Assembly: GCA_025677815.1 (NCBI GenBank)
Contig: JAIXMP010000001.1
Location: 1,488,001-1,552,000 of the forward strand
Direction: 5' to 3'
DNA from: Phascolomyces articulosus
Taxonomy: Eukaryota > Mucoromycota > Mucoromycetes > Mucorales > Lichtheimiaceae
Length of the DNA: 64,000 nt
The notes under the pieces were generated by a model that saw only the letters and a program-made list of their open reading frames with translations, searched no databases and was not told the origin of the DNA. The position numbers and the translations under genes were made by a program. Positions 12,736 through 25,628 of this stretch are shown piece by piece. Positions within the stretch are counted from its first letter, which is position 1, and each line of letters begins with the position of its first letter.

Positions 12736-13161
12736 AAATTGCTTTCCCATATAATGCATTTGCGGACATTTAAATGTTTGACTAAAATTTAAATGCATTT
12801 GTTCACATTTGGCTGCCTTTAAAAACATTTGTGAGCATTTGCCAGCATTTGCCAGCATTTGTCAACATTTGCTGATAATTTATTATAAGTAACCCAATGC
12901 TTGGGAGAAGTATATAAAAAAGGTAGTTCATTCAGCAATTGGATGGTTCCAAATGTTGGTCACTATAATAAATTATCAGCAAATGTTGACAAATGCCGCA
13001 AATGCTCATAAATGTTTCTAGCTTTCTTAAATGTTTCCCTTGTAAAACAAATGTTTTTTAAGATTTAAAGGCTGCCAAATGTGAACAAATGCATTTCGAA
13101 CATTTAAATGTTATCAAAGCCTTTAAATGTCCGCAAATGCATTTACATGGGAAAGCAATTT
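12736..13161. repeat. long imperfect inverted repeat with CAAATG-type submotifs
   Basis: The left arm is 12736-12887 and the right arm 12964-13161, around a 76-nt spacer. The inner ends match perfectly over 27 nt (12861-12887 against 12964-12990). The outer ends match over 15 nt (12736-12750 against 13147-13161), and the adjoining 30 nt differ by about one indel. Both arms are packed with short repeats of CATTTG or its complement CAAATG, often as GCATTTG or ACATTTG. No ORF spans it. It could be a MITE-like element or a hairpin-RNA locus. No clear target-site duplication was found at the outer ends. Confidence 0.8.
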
Positions 13162-15211
13162 TAGGACGCTCACTCGATACTTAAAAAGCATACTTATATT
13201 CTGTAACTCAATTTAAAGTGGCAATAATGCCATGTTGAAAATTACTTGGCTTATCAGATGCTATTTGGTTCGAGTAAAAAAAAATAGCAAATTACAGAAC
13301 TTTTACAAGTACAATAATTCATCAAATATGTAAACAGTTTGCTTCATAAAGATGTTCTTGTATAATATGATGTTTTCAAATGATTCTTCAATGATTGTAA
13401 ATAATTAAAATGGTGTTCTTGATTATGGTTACAGCTGGAGATGTATTATATATTTTAAACATGAACTAATAAATCATTAACAGGCAAAAGTGTTATAATA
13501 TGCTTATAGTTATTCCATATAGATGTGCACCATCATCTCTTTTCTTTTTTTAGAAACGCTTTATGATCTAATGCAAAAGGCTGAGTTGACAAAAAAAAAA
13601 AGTAGCAAACGCGGTTTTGTGCGACAAAAAACGTGAGTTATCGGATTCTTCTCCTGAATTGGAAGTTCTTCTCTGTTTTAATGACTCAATTATTAGCGTG
13701 GTTATTGCATGTTTGTTATTGTTCACATTAACTCTAAAGTACCATCTAGAACCTTTTTTTTTCAGTTCAAAACAAATATATTCTTAATATGATATAATTT
13801 ATATATTAATTAACCTTAACATATATTGACGTATAGATCAGCAGTCATTTCATCATAATATGTATCTTTATCGCTTTGACACAATTAATAATCTGTATAT
13901 TCCAATCTTCTGTTTCACTGTTCCATCCAATTTGAGTCTTTCATCTTTAAACCTCACCCATATTTTCCCTATACTGCTAAAAACTGTAATGTGAACATAA
14001 GAGCACTAGAAAACTATTATTGAAATCAACCGAGGAATCAATTGGTGGTCGTCACACTGTTTTTATAGCTATGATAATGCAGTAGTAAACGAGCATGAAG
14101 ATTATATGCGCCATATAAACCGAACTTTCTGCTGTTCCTTTCTTTGTATCCAAAGAAGCCACCACGACTAACATCATGGACAAGTATAATATTAAATTGC
14201 ATAGGAGTGGTTATAGCAATTTCAAACAACAAATTATATATGTATGTCATATCAAACACCACCTCAAGGTGGCAAAGGACAATCGGTAAATAGGACCAAG
14301 GCTCATTTGTAACAAATTACATATCTCCCCCTTTTTTTTAAAGGGCAGACGAGGAGAATGAGAGTTTTATATCCAGAGGTTATTCATGACAACAACGAAT
14401 TTATTAGACAAGTTATTACATATGTAGATATCATAAATGGATGATAGTTGTGATGGTCTGGAGCTGTATACCCATTGTAATTTTCCTTAATAATAGAAGA
14501 AGCTAAGTTTAATTAAATAGATATGCAGATGGATCAAAAATTAAGCACGGACAGTAAAAAAAAAGTGATATATGCATGGTATAGAAAAGATTGAATACCA
14601 GGTGCGTGCAACATCACTTTGAATAGTAATTGGGTGGGGGGAAAAGGAGTGAGAAGAAAGAAAACATCAGATCACTCTTTTTCATCATTTACTATGACTA
14701 TTACTACTACTATGACTAAGTACAACAACAGTAATAGTATATATTATCTTTCTCCTTTTGAAACTTTTTCTTGGCAAATCATGATTTCAAAGAGTAGAAG
14801 AAGGAGAAGTAGGAGGAAGAGGGGAATGATGATTATGAGATATTATTTTATATATACATATAAAACTATAAAGTTAAATGGGTATAGGGTTTCTTTTATT
14901 GTTGTTATTATCATTATTGACACGAACTTTATTTCTACTACTTATCATTTCATGAATAATAATAAAATGATAAACTGGGGTGAATATTCTATTATATAAC
15001 AAGTAACTGTATGTAAAGGAGTATAAAAGAACATGTGGAACAGTGAATGTGTACCACGAATGACGACAGGTTGCTGTTTTGCTGCGTCCCGCTTTTTTTT
15101 TTTAACAGCGTCCGTGGTTCTTTTTTTAGCCCTTTCCTTGTTGTCAGTCTTTTTTTCTTCTTTTTCTTCTTCTTCTTTACACTTTTTCTTAATTCTTAAA
15201 AAAACAAAATC
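13162..15211. other. 2 kb intergenic region upstream of calmodulin
   Basis: AT-rich DNA with no recognisable gene. The ORFs at 14038-14262 (minus) and 14619-14999 (plus) have random-like composition. The last 200 bases form the calmodulin promoter and 5' leader, with a TATA-like TATAAAAG at 15022-15029. Confidence 0.4.
15022..15029 (+). promoter_or_regulatory. TATA-box-like element of the calmodulin gene
   Basis: TATAAAAG lies 183 bases upstream of the calmodulin ATG. A start about 30 bases downstream would give a 5' UTR of roughly 150-160 nt containing a T-rich leader. Inferred from sequence only. Confidence 0.4.
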
Positions 15212-16440
<1,229 letters not shown>

Positions 16441-16767
16441 AAAACAACAATTATCAACAATAATAGCATTTTTTTTTCAAAATATATAAGAAAACCTTTT
16501 ATTTCACTTAAGTCATCACATAGTCTTCTTTCTCTATCAAAACCCAATAACCTTAGTATCATAATCTATATTCTCTTTTCTTTCATCTAAACACGTAGAA
16601 CATTAACTTCTCCTTTTTCTTTTCTTTTCTTTCTTCTTGTCGGGTTATACATATATATTATATATATTATTTTTTTTGTACACTGGATTTTATAATTATA
16701 AAAGAAAAAACAACAACAATAACAATAACAACAAAAAGGATACACGGTTTTTTATATATATTAATCT
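16441..16767. other. convergent 3' UTR region of calmodulin and VPS35
   Basis: A 327-base spacer of T-rich DNA, with CAACAA and TATATA tracts and no ORF. It must contain both transcripts' poly(A) sites, which may overlap. Confidence 0.4.
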
Positions 16768-19700
16768 TTACAATGCTGGTCCAAGGTCTACATCAGCATA
16801 AGAAGGTCCTTCACTACTACTACGTTCTTTACGTTCTTTTATACGTTGTAATGTAGCACAGAAATGTCTACGAACATAAGCAGGCATTTGACCATCAGGT
16901 TCCATAAGTGATGAAGAATTGGATGTAGGTGGGTGTTGATCTGGATTATCCATATTACTCAAGTTGGTATGAATCAAATCAATCAAACTGTTCAAATACT
17001 TGACAGTGATCTACATTAGGATAGAGAGGAGAGGAATAAATTTAAACGTTAATAATCAAACAATGAATGATCAGCTACGAGATGAATTTATATAAACCTT
17101 GTTTGTTTGTTGTTTGTTTGTTTATATATCATCATCGTCACTATACTCCTCCTCTCTTTCTTTAAATAATAACTTACTGCATCATTTCCTTTTTCAAAAT
17201 AATAAACATATCGATTCAAAATTTCCACAAACAATTGAACATTGGTGACGGCATCCATACAACTATCCGCAATCTTGAGTGCTTTTTGCAAACATTCCAG
17301 AGCACGTTTACCATTTTGAGCTACCGCAGGCTCTCCTTCTCCTTCTTGTTCTTCATCTTGTGTAGAAGAAACACTCCACCATAAATGAGAAGAAAGAGTC
17401 ACAGCTCTCGATTGATCTGGTTTTTTCAAAAGTTTCGCACTATGAAGCGCTGCTTTGGTAATTAATGTATCATATGTTTCAGCTGTAAATACGCGGGTTT
17501 TCTGCAATGCACCAATGATGCAGGTAATTGCTTGGAATTGAGCACGAGACTCTGAGATAGATTCTTCATAAATAGTAAATGCTTGAACAAAAAACTCATA
17601 CGCAATTTCTTCAAATCCACATTCAGCTGCACTTTGACCTGCCAAAAGGAAAAATCGTAGACATTGGCCCGAATAGTCCTCACATTTGTCGTACAACGTG
17701 GAAATAACTTGATGGATAAATCGGAAAAGTGCATTCGTCTTTTTTTCCCAGAATTCGTCCTATTTTTCGTGGTGGGGGGGGAGGTTTAGATACCCTCAAA
17801 AATGAGTTCTTTTCCCTTCCATTGGGACTCTCTATTCTATAAATATATGTTTAAAAAGAATGTAATACCTTTGTGTCTTGGACTTTATATCTTCGTGCTA
17901 ATTTCATGGCTGAAATAATCAATGGTGGTGAAGTATAACGTACTCTACTTCCACCTTCACAAAATTGTTTTCGTGCTGCGGACAATAACTATAAATTGAA
18001 AAAGAAAAAAAAATAAGTAAACATTGGATATCGTCAAAAAACAATAATGACACTTTACCAAAAACTGAGTATCATCGTTATCAGATTGGAACAAATGAAC
18101 CAGTTTAGCTATCCACCCTTGTTCTTCAGCAAATTCTTCTTGTTCAAGATTCATTGTTCTTCCACCCCGAAGACCATACATGGGGGATGCAGGGACAGTA
18201 CCTACAGGAGCATCTTTTTGGTCCCGTAACAAAACATCACATAATTCCAAGATATCATGGACATCTTCTGGTGTACGAATCACCGTTTGATTTTTGAGAA
18301 TACTGGAAATAATGGCATGCGCAATCGCACGACGGGTATTAAAAGGTCGAACGCCTAAAAGTGATTGATAGCTGTTCAAAGCTAACAAGGTCAAAACAGA
18401 TGTATAATTAGTGATAGGTGCTAATAAGAGTGAGAGCAAGTTGGCTTCTGTCACTTTGGCATGAAGATCGGGGGAATCTGAATATTCGATGACCTTATCC
18501 TTGGCATAAGTTAGGATTTGATCCACATATTCGAGACGTTCAGGGTAACATGACAAGGATAAATTGGTCATTGAAACAAGGAGGGCGGTCAAGTCTTGAA
18601 TCGAGAGATCAGGGCGTGCCTACATACATATAATATTTATTTAAATATTAGCTTGTAAATGAAAGAGTGTCATTGCATTTATATATATTTCATTCTTTTT
18701 TTTAATATTACCTTTACAAGTTCAACGACTTGTTCCCAGAAAACAACAAATAATTCAACATCTTCTGGGATACCTCGGATCTTCTTGACTGTATCTTGTT
18801 CTTCTTTATTTCCATTTGGTTTCTCATTAGTCTTTTCCGTTTCATCATCCACCTTCTTTTCATCTCCTTCTTCTTCTGTAGATCCATCTTGTTTTGTTTC
18901 CTCATCCTGTGGTGTAGTTGTTTCTTCAAGACCATTCATTGTGGTTGTTTCTTTTTCATCATTTTCTAATGTCGTATTATGAATGGCCAATGTTTCGGTT
19001 TCTTCATCTTCCTCTTCTTCACCTTGCAACTGCCGTTGAAGGCGTTTACGTTTTTCAAGTTGAGCAATTCTAGCTTCTTCTTCTTTCTTTCGTCTCAATT
19101 CAAAGGATACATCGGATTCTGCTTCATTGGCTGCATAAGCGGCCAATCGATCAATCAATGAGATAATAATATGTTTGATATTGACTCTAGGATGGAGTTG
19201 AGCTACAGCAGATAAAAAGGGTTGCAATGTACGAAGATGGAATTCATCGGGAAAGACCTAATATACATGTATTATTTAATTTATATGAATTGTTTTCTTT
19301 TCCCTTTTTTCACTTTTTTTTTTTGTTTTCGTACCTGAATGATAACCTCCATTAAATATTCTTGTGCAATTACATCGCGACAACTCACGACTTGGTCTAA
19401 AATACCAGGTAATATCAACTATGAACCAATGTAGTTTTTCTTTAGATATCTTACTTTTATATCTTTAAAATTGTACTTTGATGTAAATACATCAATCCTC
19501 CAGACGAGAAAACTTACACTTTGATATATACGTAAATCTACTCCTTCCAATTGACTTAATCGTACAAGGTTTGTACCGACAAGAATGCGTAATTCTCGAC
19601 GTTCTGCTTCTCTTTTTTCTCGGTCTCTTGTATGACCCTGATGTTGCAATCGAACCCATAATTTATTCATTTCAGTGAAATTGGTGAGGATAAAATGAAC

Positions 19701-20642
19701 GGATTCATGCACATTTCCTTCAGGTCTTTTTTTTTAAAGAAAAAAAAATAAAAGATTGAAAATAGAGAAGTCAGATCATTCAATTCAATGAAAATAAAAA
19801 GAGAGAGAAGGATTAAATAATGAACTTACCCTGAACTTTCACCCAAGGGAAGAGAATCGCGGGACATGCCACTTAAATAATGTCTAAGGAAAAGACCTCT
19901 TGTTGGATGTTGTACACCTCGAACCATTTCCATCATATCACGCATGACTTCTCGAACAGGGGCTTCAGGTGTACCCATATAAACTGAACCCACAGTAATC
20001 ATCAAATACAAACGAGGGACAATGTTTCCTGCGTATTGAACTAATTCATACAAGTCTGCAAGATGATGACGTTCGGAATTATGGGCCTCCGTCAAGAAGA
20101 TCGTCATGTGTCTCATCGCGTCAAAGATGGCCATATCTATCTACTATTTTCAGTCTTCCTTCCTCTTTTTTTTCCCACCTTGTATCAACAGCATCCTCTC
20201 ACACACTCTGTAATCAAATGATAAAAAATAAATAAAACATACACAATTCATAATAATTCTTGGGCGTTAATGCTGAAGTACGTAATTCTGATAACATATT
20301 AGAACAATGTTTTAATCCATCCATCAATTTATTATTATCCTAATAGTCATAGATTTCATATTAGAACAAACCCCGAAAAATAGTTACTATCGAGTTCCCG
20401 GTTATTTTTATATCTATGGATCCACATCCTCTCCCCTCCCCCCGTCTCACTTTTTAAACTTTTCACACACTCTCCTTTACGTAATGTTCCTCATAACTCC
20501 AAATACAAGAGATAAAAAAAAATAGACTTACAAGACATTTTTTCATTTGGTGAGCTTGAATCTTGACGACATTAAGCACTTCATCGAGAAGTTTAGCTTG
20601 ATCTTCAGCCGGGGCTGGAGTACTGGGTATAACGACACTCAT
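16768..20642 (-). CDS. VPS35: VPS35, retromer core subunit
   Basis: Largest cargo-recognition subunit of retromer, which recycles receptors from endosomes to the Golgi or plasma membrane together with VPS26 and VPS29. Ten exons were rebuilt: 20642-20532, 20339-20243, 20136-19830, 19725-19518, 19418-19335, 19257-18712, 18619-18059, 17988-17869, 17759-17178 and 17010-16768, giving 952 residues in frame. The N-terminus ([20 protein letters not shown]) and the conserved [14 protein letters not shown] motif, needed for VPS26 binding in the family, are intact. The helical solenoid continues through [30 protein letters not shown] and [16 protein letters not shown]. Oddity: an insertion of about 105 residues (roughly 325-430), charged and very acidic ([17 protein letters not shown]), sits just before [10 protein letters not shown] where animal VPS35 goes almost directly from RLALFAHRE to GIP. 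Confidence 0.96.
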
Positions 20643-22682
20643 TGGACTTTCTTTTTGTCAGAAAAAAAAAAAAGAAATATATAAAAAGTAAAGCGGAGAG
20701 AGTGTTGTTGTTATTAAGCGATAAGGTGAATAGAATAGATATTCTTGAACAAGCTATTTACAATATTTAATAATCTCTAAAAAATAAAAACTGTAATTTA
20801 AAAACTTGTAATGAAATCTTGGCGAAGGAAGAGAAATAAAAGGCAAGTTTTTGGTGGAGTTGAAAACGCAGAGAGAAATAGATTGCAGGAACTTTTTGAC
20901 TCTGAGCTTTGCTGCGCGGGATTTGCTTGTAACAAACCCCTTGGTCTCGAAAAGGCGCCAAATATCAAACTCCGAGTGTGAATGCTTCTGTAGTAGTAAA
21001 AGGGTGAAAAACTTTGTTTTACAGAAAAAAAAAGCATAATGTATTCTTCTATTTGCTTAGTAACACGCATAACCTACAATTGAAGATACTTGATTGCTTT
21101 TAATTCTTTATACTATTCTATCTCTTTATATATATAATCTAAAGGAAGAAAAAGACTATTGTAGAAGATAATTGTTATATAAAGCAATTCTTCTTTTTAC
21201 GTAATATAAACCACGTTTCTTTGGATTTGGACACCTCTACTCGTAACAATACTTATAACGTAATTCACGATTTGGTTCATGGAAATAAATCATTGCTTAA
21301 CAAAACCACAGGTTGAGACATGCTCCACAAAAACCTTGATTCATCGAACAGACTTTTAATTTCTTTCATCGCAAGAGGAGATTGATGTGGTGATTGACAA
21401 TGCGCAGGATAAAGGGGTATTCTTATAGAGATGATTGCGTTGTTGTTGTTATCATCATTCCATCATGATTATAAGAAGTAGATGGAGAAATAAAGTCGTA
21501 TTACCAACAACTGTAATGTTCAATCCAATTTTTTTTTTCTTTATCTTGTTATTGCTATTGTTGTTGAATCAAAGACCCTGCTCCCTTGTCCTTTAATGTA
21601 AGTCTTCTCGTCACTGTCCTATTCGACATTATGTTTTATATAAAAGGTAAATTTCGTTTTTCTTTTGCAGGATTTTCTTTCCTACGAGCATAAGACAGTT
21701 GTATATAACTGTGAGGATTAACTCTATATATATGTTTCATCATCCTGTGGATTCATTTCATCTAAAGACGAATACCAAGGATCTGTTGCAAAAGCTGTAT
21801 TCTCAAAAAGTATTCTAATACTGAGATACTTGGATACATTACAGCAGTCCCATATCTTCTATCATCAAAGACGACATAACAACCGGTTTGTATATGGGAG
21901 ACTATCCAATGAGAATGAATCGATTGGATAGACAATAGAATCTATCATCATGGCTTTAATTAACTGCTCTTGGTCTCTTTGTTATTTATTCACTTGTGTC
22001 ATGATCATTGTTATTCCTTTTATTGAGTATGACTATTATTTCTTCTGTTTTGGACAGTAACAATATCAGTACCTACAACATTATAAGTTAAAAAAAAGTA
22101 GAGGGGGATGATCAATAGTGAAATAATAAATAGGAATAATAAATTGATGGGTAATGATATTTTATATTTCCAAAAGAATTTAAAAAAAGTGAACATTTCC
22201 TCAAAGAATCTGTTTGAAATAAATAAGCTTTATTATAAAATATATATGTAGCATTATTGTTGAACATAATTACATATATATAATGAGTATGTCAATAATG
22301 CAACGTAGATCTGGAGTTTTTTTATTATAAATATAAATTACACTATGCCCTGTTTATAATCGACCTTCTCGGATTTTCTTTTGTATCCCCAAACCCTACC
22401 CAATGATTAATTTTGTTATTCCTTTGAATAGTAGGCCCCAAACCATTGATGAAAAAAATAGTATTTTATTTGTGGGTAATATAAAAAATACTGTAAGTAG
22501 TTTAGAAGGGTCACTTTTGTCTTCTTTTTATTTGGGCCTCTCACAGTACTGCTATGATAAGATATATATGCTATTGATGCTATATGATGGGATTTTATAA
22601 TATTTTTGAATAGATTGATAGTTATGTTATATATACCACTAAGATACATTTTTTATAGGGGTGTTCCTGGATTTAAATACCC

Positions 22683-22716
22683 TAAACGAGCACTCCTGGC
22701 GCTTCGGTGTCAGCTA
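22683..22716 (+). ncRNA. candidate structured RNA: hairpin with a UUCG tetraloop
   Basis: On the plus strand, GCAC, a 2-nt bulge and CTGGCGC pair with GTGTCAG, a 4-nt bulge and GTGC around a TTCG loop. This gives a seven-pair stem with two G-U pairs closed by C(UUCG)G. The segment is GC-richer than its surroundings. It matches no snRNA, tRNA, SRP or RNase P RNA that I know, so it is only a structural candidate. Confidence 0.25.
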
Positions 22717-23049
22717 TGTGCTACCCAGCCACCTGGTACGATAATAAGTTTCTTTTTCTGATTTATTACGAAAAAATAAGGGGTGGAGGTGATTGTATCA
22801 TGTCCCAAATACTGAAAAAATACTTATATTATTATCTTTTTGTCTATTTACATTCATCAGGAATTTCCGAGGTGGTGCGAATGCATCTCACGATGTACAC
22901 ATAAACAAGGTAAAGTGATAAAGGTTAAATATTTGTATCAGATAGACAGTAGGTGGATAATTTTTTTTAACTTCAGACATACATATAGGCCACTTTTTAT
23001 TTAAAATAATTTCCAGCAAGGCTTGTTGTTATTGTTAATAACAATATTC

Positions 23050-23057
23050 TATAAAAA
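23050..23057 (+). promoter_or_regulatory. TATA-like element upstream of the PPR gene
   Basis: TATAAAAA lies 43 bases before the ATG at 23093, which would give a very short 5' UTR. Inferred from spacing. Confidence 0.35.
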
Positions 23058-23092
23058 CCAGCATCCCACCCCCTTGTCAATAAACACCGAAA

Positions 23093-24424
23093 ATGTTGCG
23101 ACGACCTGTCACCATGTTGCTCCCAAGAGCTCGTATCCTAACAACACGTACTATCCCTGTTCGTTATGCTCATTTAACAACAACGAGTCATCATTATAGA
23201 CCACTTAAAATTACAGCCAATCCCAAAATGACTCGATCATTACGAGATGCTGTTCGAAAACATAATGCTGGTGCTGTTTGGACTGCCTATCATGCATTGC
23301 ATGAAAATAATCAACTTGACAAGTTACCTGCCGAATACCATTCCATGGCATTGCAATCATTTCGTATTAAAAAATTAGTTGCCTATGGTCCGGAAGAAAT
23401 GGAAATCATCAAGGAACGATTGTTATTTATTTGGCAACATATGCAACAAGCTGGATACAAACCGGATGTTCGTGATTATAATCATATCATTGATTTTTTC
23501 GGTCGTGCAGGTGATTGGGATGCTTGTAACAAGTATTGGAAAGAATTGGAAAGCAAGTCCGTTTCAGCTTCATCGACTTTATGGAGTGGCGAATTAACAC
23601 CCAATGTGTACAGTTATAATTTAATGATGCGTGCGGCTATCATGACACAACAACCTGAACAAGTCTTTGTGATTGTCAATAAAATGAAAAGTGCAGGTAT
23701 TCAACCCAATGGATTTACTATTGATACCATGATTGAAGCCCATGGAAGATTGGGTAATGTGCGTGGTGCGGATCGTCTTTTTCAAGAACGTTATGGACCT
23801 AAGGAGTCAACACAAAAGAAAGCAGAGGCAGCAGCAGCAGTAGCACAACAACCGAAAAAATCTCGTTTTGCTTCCTTGTTACAATCTTATTCAGCCCCTC
23901 CACCAGCGGAAAATCCTGATCTTTTGGGTACATTGATTCATGACAGTACTGCTTTGGATACAACAAAACAAAAACAACGTCCTTCAACACATACATTTGT
24001 TGCCTTGATGGATGCTCATGGTCGTAAAGGTAATTTACGTGGTGTGGAGTATATTTATAATACCATGGTACCTGGTTACAATGTCAAACCTGATCTTGAA
24101 ATTTACAATTCCATGATTCGTTGGTATTGTGAACATCGTAATGCGGACAAGGCCCGTCGTGTCTTTTTTGATTTGGAACGTTCTGGTCTCAAACCCAATG
24201 TAGTCACCTTTAATTATTTGTTCCGTCATGAAGCACTTCGAGAAAGGAATCCTCGTACAGCAGAAACTTTATTGGATTTCATGACGAATATGTATGACCT
24301 TCGACCTTTGCAATCCATGTACCGTGCTTTGATCAAGTCTTATAACAAAAGAAATCAAGAAGAGGATGCTGATCGATTATTCAGAGAATATACAGCATCG
24401 AAACAATCTTCTTCTCAACGATAA
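23093..24424 (+). CDS. mitochondrial pentatricopeptide-repeat (PPR) protein
   Basis: Single-exon protein of 443 residues. PPR proteins are sequence-specific RNA-binding helical repeats acting mostly in mitochondrial RNA stability, processing or translation. The N-terminus (MLRRPVTMLLPRARILTTR) is Arg-rich without acidic residues, a typical mitochondrial presequence. Recognisable PPR units include DVRDYNHIIDFFGRAGDWD, NVYSYNLMMRAAI, NGFTIDTMIEAHGRLGNV, STHTFVALMDAHGRKGNL, DLEIYNSMIRWYCEHRNAD and NVVTFNYLFRHEAL, spread from about residue 125 to 400. A low-complexity Ala/Gln/Lys linker (about 240-275) separates two groups of repeats. I cannot assign a specific RNA target. The ATG at 23093 is supported by the presequence and by the upstream TATA-like element. 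Confidence 0.9.
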   Translation: MLRRPVTMLLPRARILTTRTIPVRYAHLTTTSHHYRPLKITANPKMTRSLRDAVRKHNAGAVWTAYHALHENNQLDKLPAEYHSMALQSFRIKKLVAYGPEEMEIIKERLLFIWQHMQQAGYKPDVRDYNHIIDFFGRAGDWDACNKYWKELESKSVSASSTLWSGELTPNVYSYNLMMRAAIMTQQPEQVFVIVNKMKSAGIQPNGFTIDTMIEAHGRLGNVRGADRLFQERYGPKESTQKKAEAAAAVAQQPKKSRFASLLQSYSAPPPAENPDLLGTLIHDSTALDTTKQKQRPSTHTFVALMDAHGRKGNLRGVEYIYNTMVPGYNVKPDLEIYNSMIRWYCEHRNADKARRVFFDLERSGLKPNVVTFNYLFRHEALRERNPRTAETLLDFMTNMYDLRPLQSMYRALIKSYNKRNQEEDADRLFREYTASKQSSSQR

Positions 24425-25596
24425 ATTTCATAAATATATATAACTTGCACTTATTCATTTAACTATCTCCCATTTATCATTCATTCCTTGCTAATTTTCT
24501 TCCGTCAATCGTAAAAACCTTTATTACTTTTTCTTTCTATGTTTTGTTTGTTTTTATCTTCCATATTTTTTATTTTCATAACTTATCTTGTTTATCTTAA
24601 AAGTCCTGTCGTCTCAACAATAACACCCCTCACTCTCTCATTTTATTACGCTCACACATTTTATTTTGTAAATATAGAAAAAAAAATTAGAAAAAAGAAA
24701 AAAAAAGTGATCGGTTAAAATCATAACCTTATTTTTAATGATTCCATTAATTGTGTGTGTGTGTATGAGAGAAAAGTTGTTATCAGAAGCAAGAATTTTG
24801 GGGGAGAGGGATTTGATAAAGAGAAATGTGTGTGCGTGGCGGAAACAAAGATGTTTCGTTTTTTTATTTTAGTTTACTAGTATTTTCCATATCTTTTGAC
24901 AATAAAATTTATTTTATCAATTATTTACTGATAACGTTCATATTAAACCTGTTTACTCATCCTACAGTCTATTTTCTTGCATTTTCTAGAAAGGGAGAAA
25001 ATAAAGGTAATAAATCCCTCTTACTTCAATCCCCGATTCACGTTTTATACTATTATTATGTTAACAACAATGTACATCATTACGTATGTAACTACTAACG
25101 TATCATGATCATAATAAAAAAAAGGTATTATATATATATATATCGAACATTATTGACGCGTCATGGATTAGATGGGAAATTATGATCTTCCGTTTGTTAT
25201 TGCTGGTGTTATGTTCAATCCCAATATATAATAAGAAGGAACCATATGACAATTGTATGTAGTTATTGGATCATTATACAACTGATAGCGGTTTCTTTTC
25301 CAACTATTACCAATACTATTTACTCCTACTCTTGCTAGATAAAACTGTAATAAACATGATGTTTGTTTGTTTGGCATGAAATGACTTATCTATACATTCA
25401 TAATCTCTTCTTACTAACTTGGTAAAATAACAAGATGGATGGATAAATGAGTGATTCCATATGATGGCGATGATGATGTTGAAACACGCAAATATTAAAA
25501 AAAAATTCATGATATAAATACTAGATCTTTTATCTTTTTTTTGTGGGGGTGAGAGGGAGAATCAATATTATCAAGTAAAAAAAGAGCCACCTTGTC

Positions 25597-25628
<32 letters not shown>

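Larger units (their letters stand above)
20643..23092. other. 2.4 kb divergent intergenic region between VPS35 and the PPR gene
   Basis: AT-rich. An E2F/MCB-type site GGCGCCAAA (20954-20962) lies about 310 bases upstream of the VPS35 start, in a locally GC-richer patch (20870-20970). A structured hairpin lies at 22683-22716. No coding sequence recognised. The ORFs here use non-ATG starts or have random-like composition. Confidence 0.4.

Noticed and set aside
20954..20962. E2F/MCB-like GGCGCCAAA upstream of VPS35
   Set aside because: One isolated match; VPS35 is not an expected cell-cycle target, so functional meaning is unsupported.
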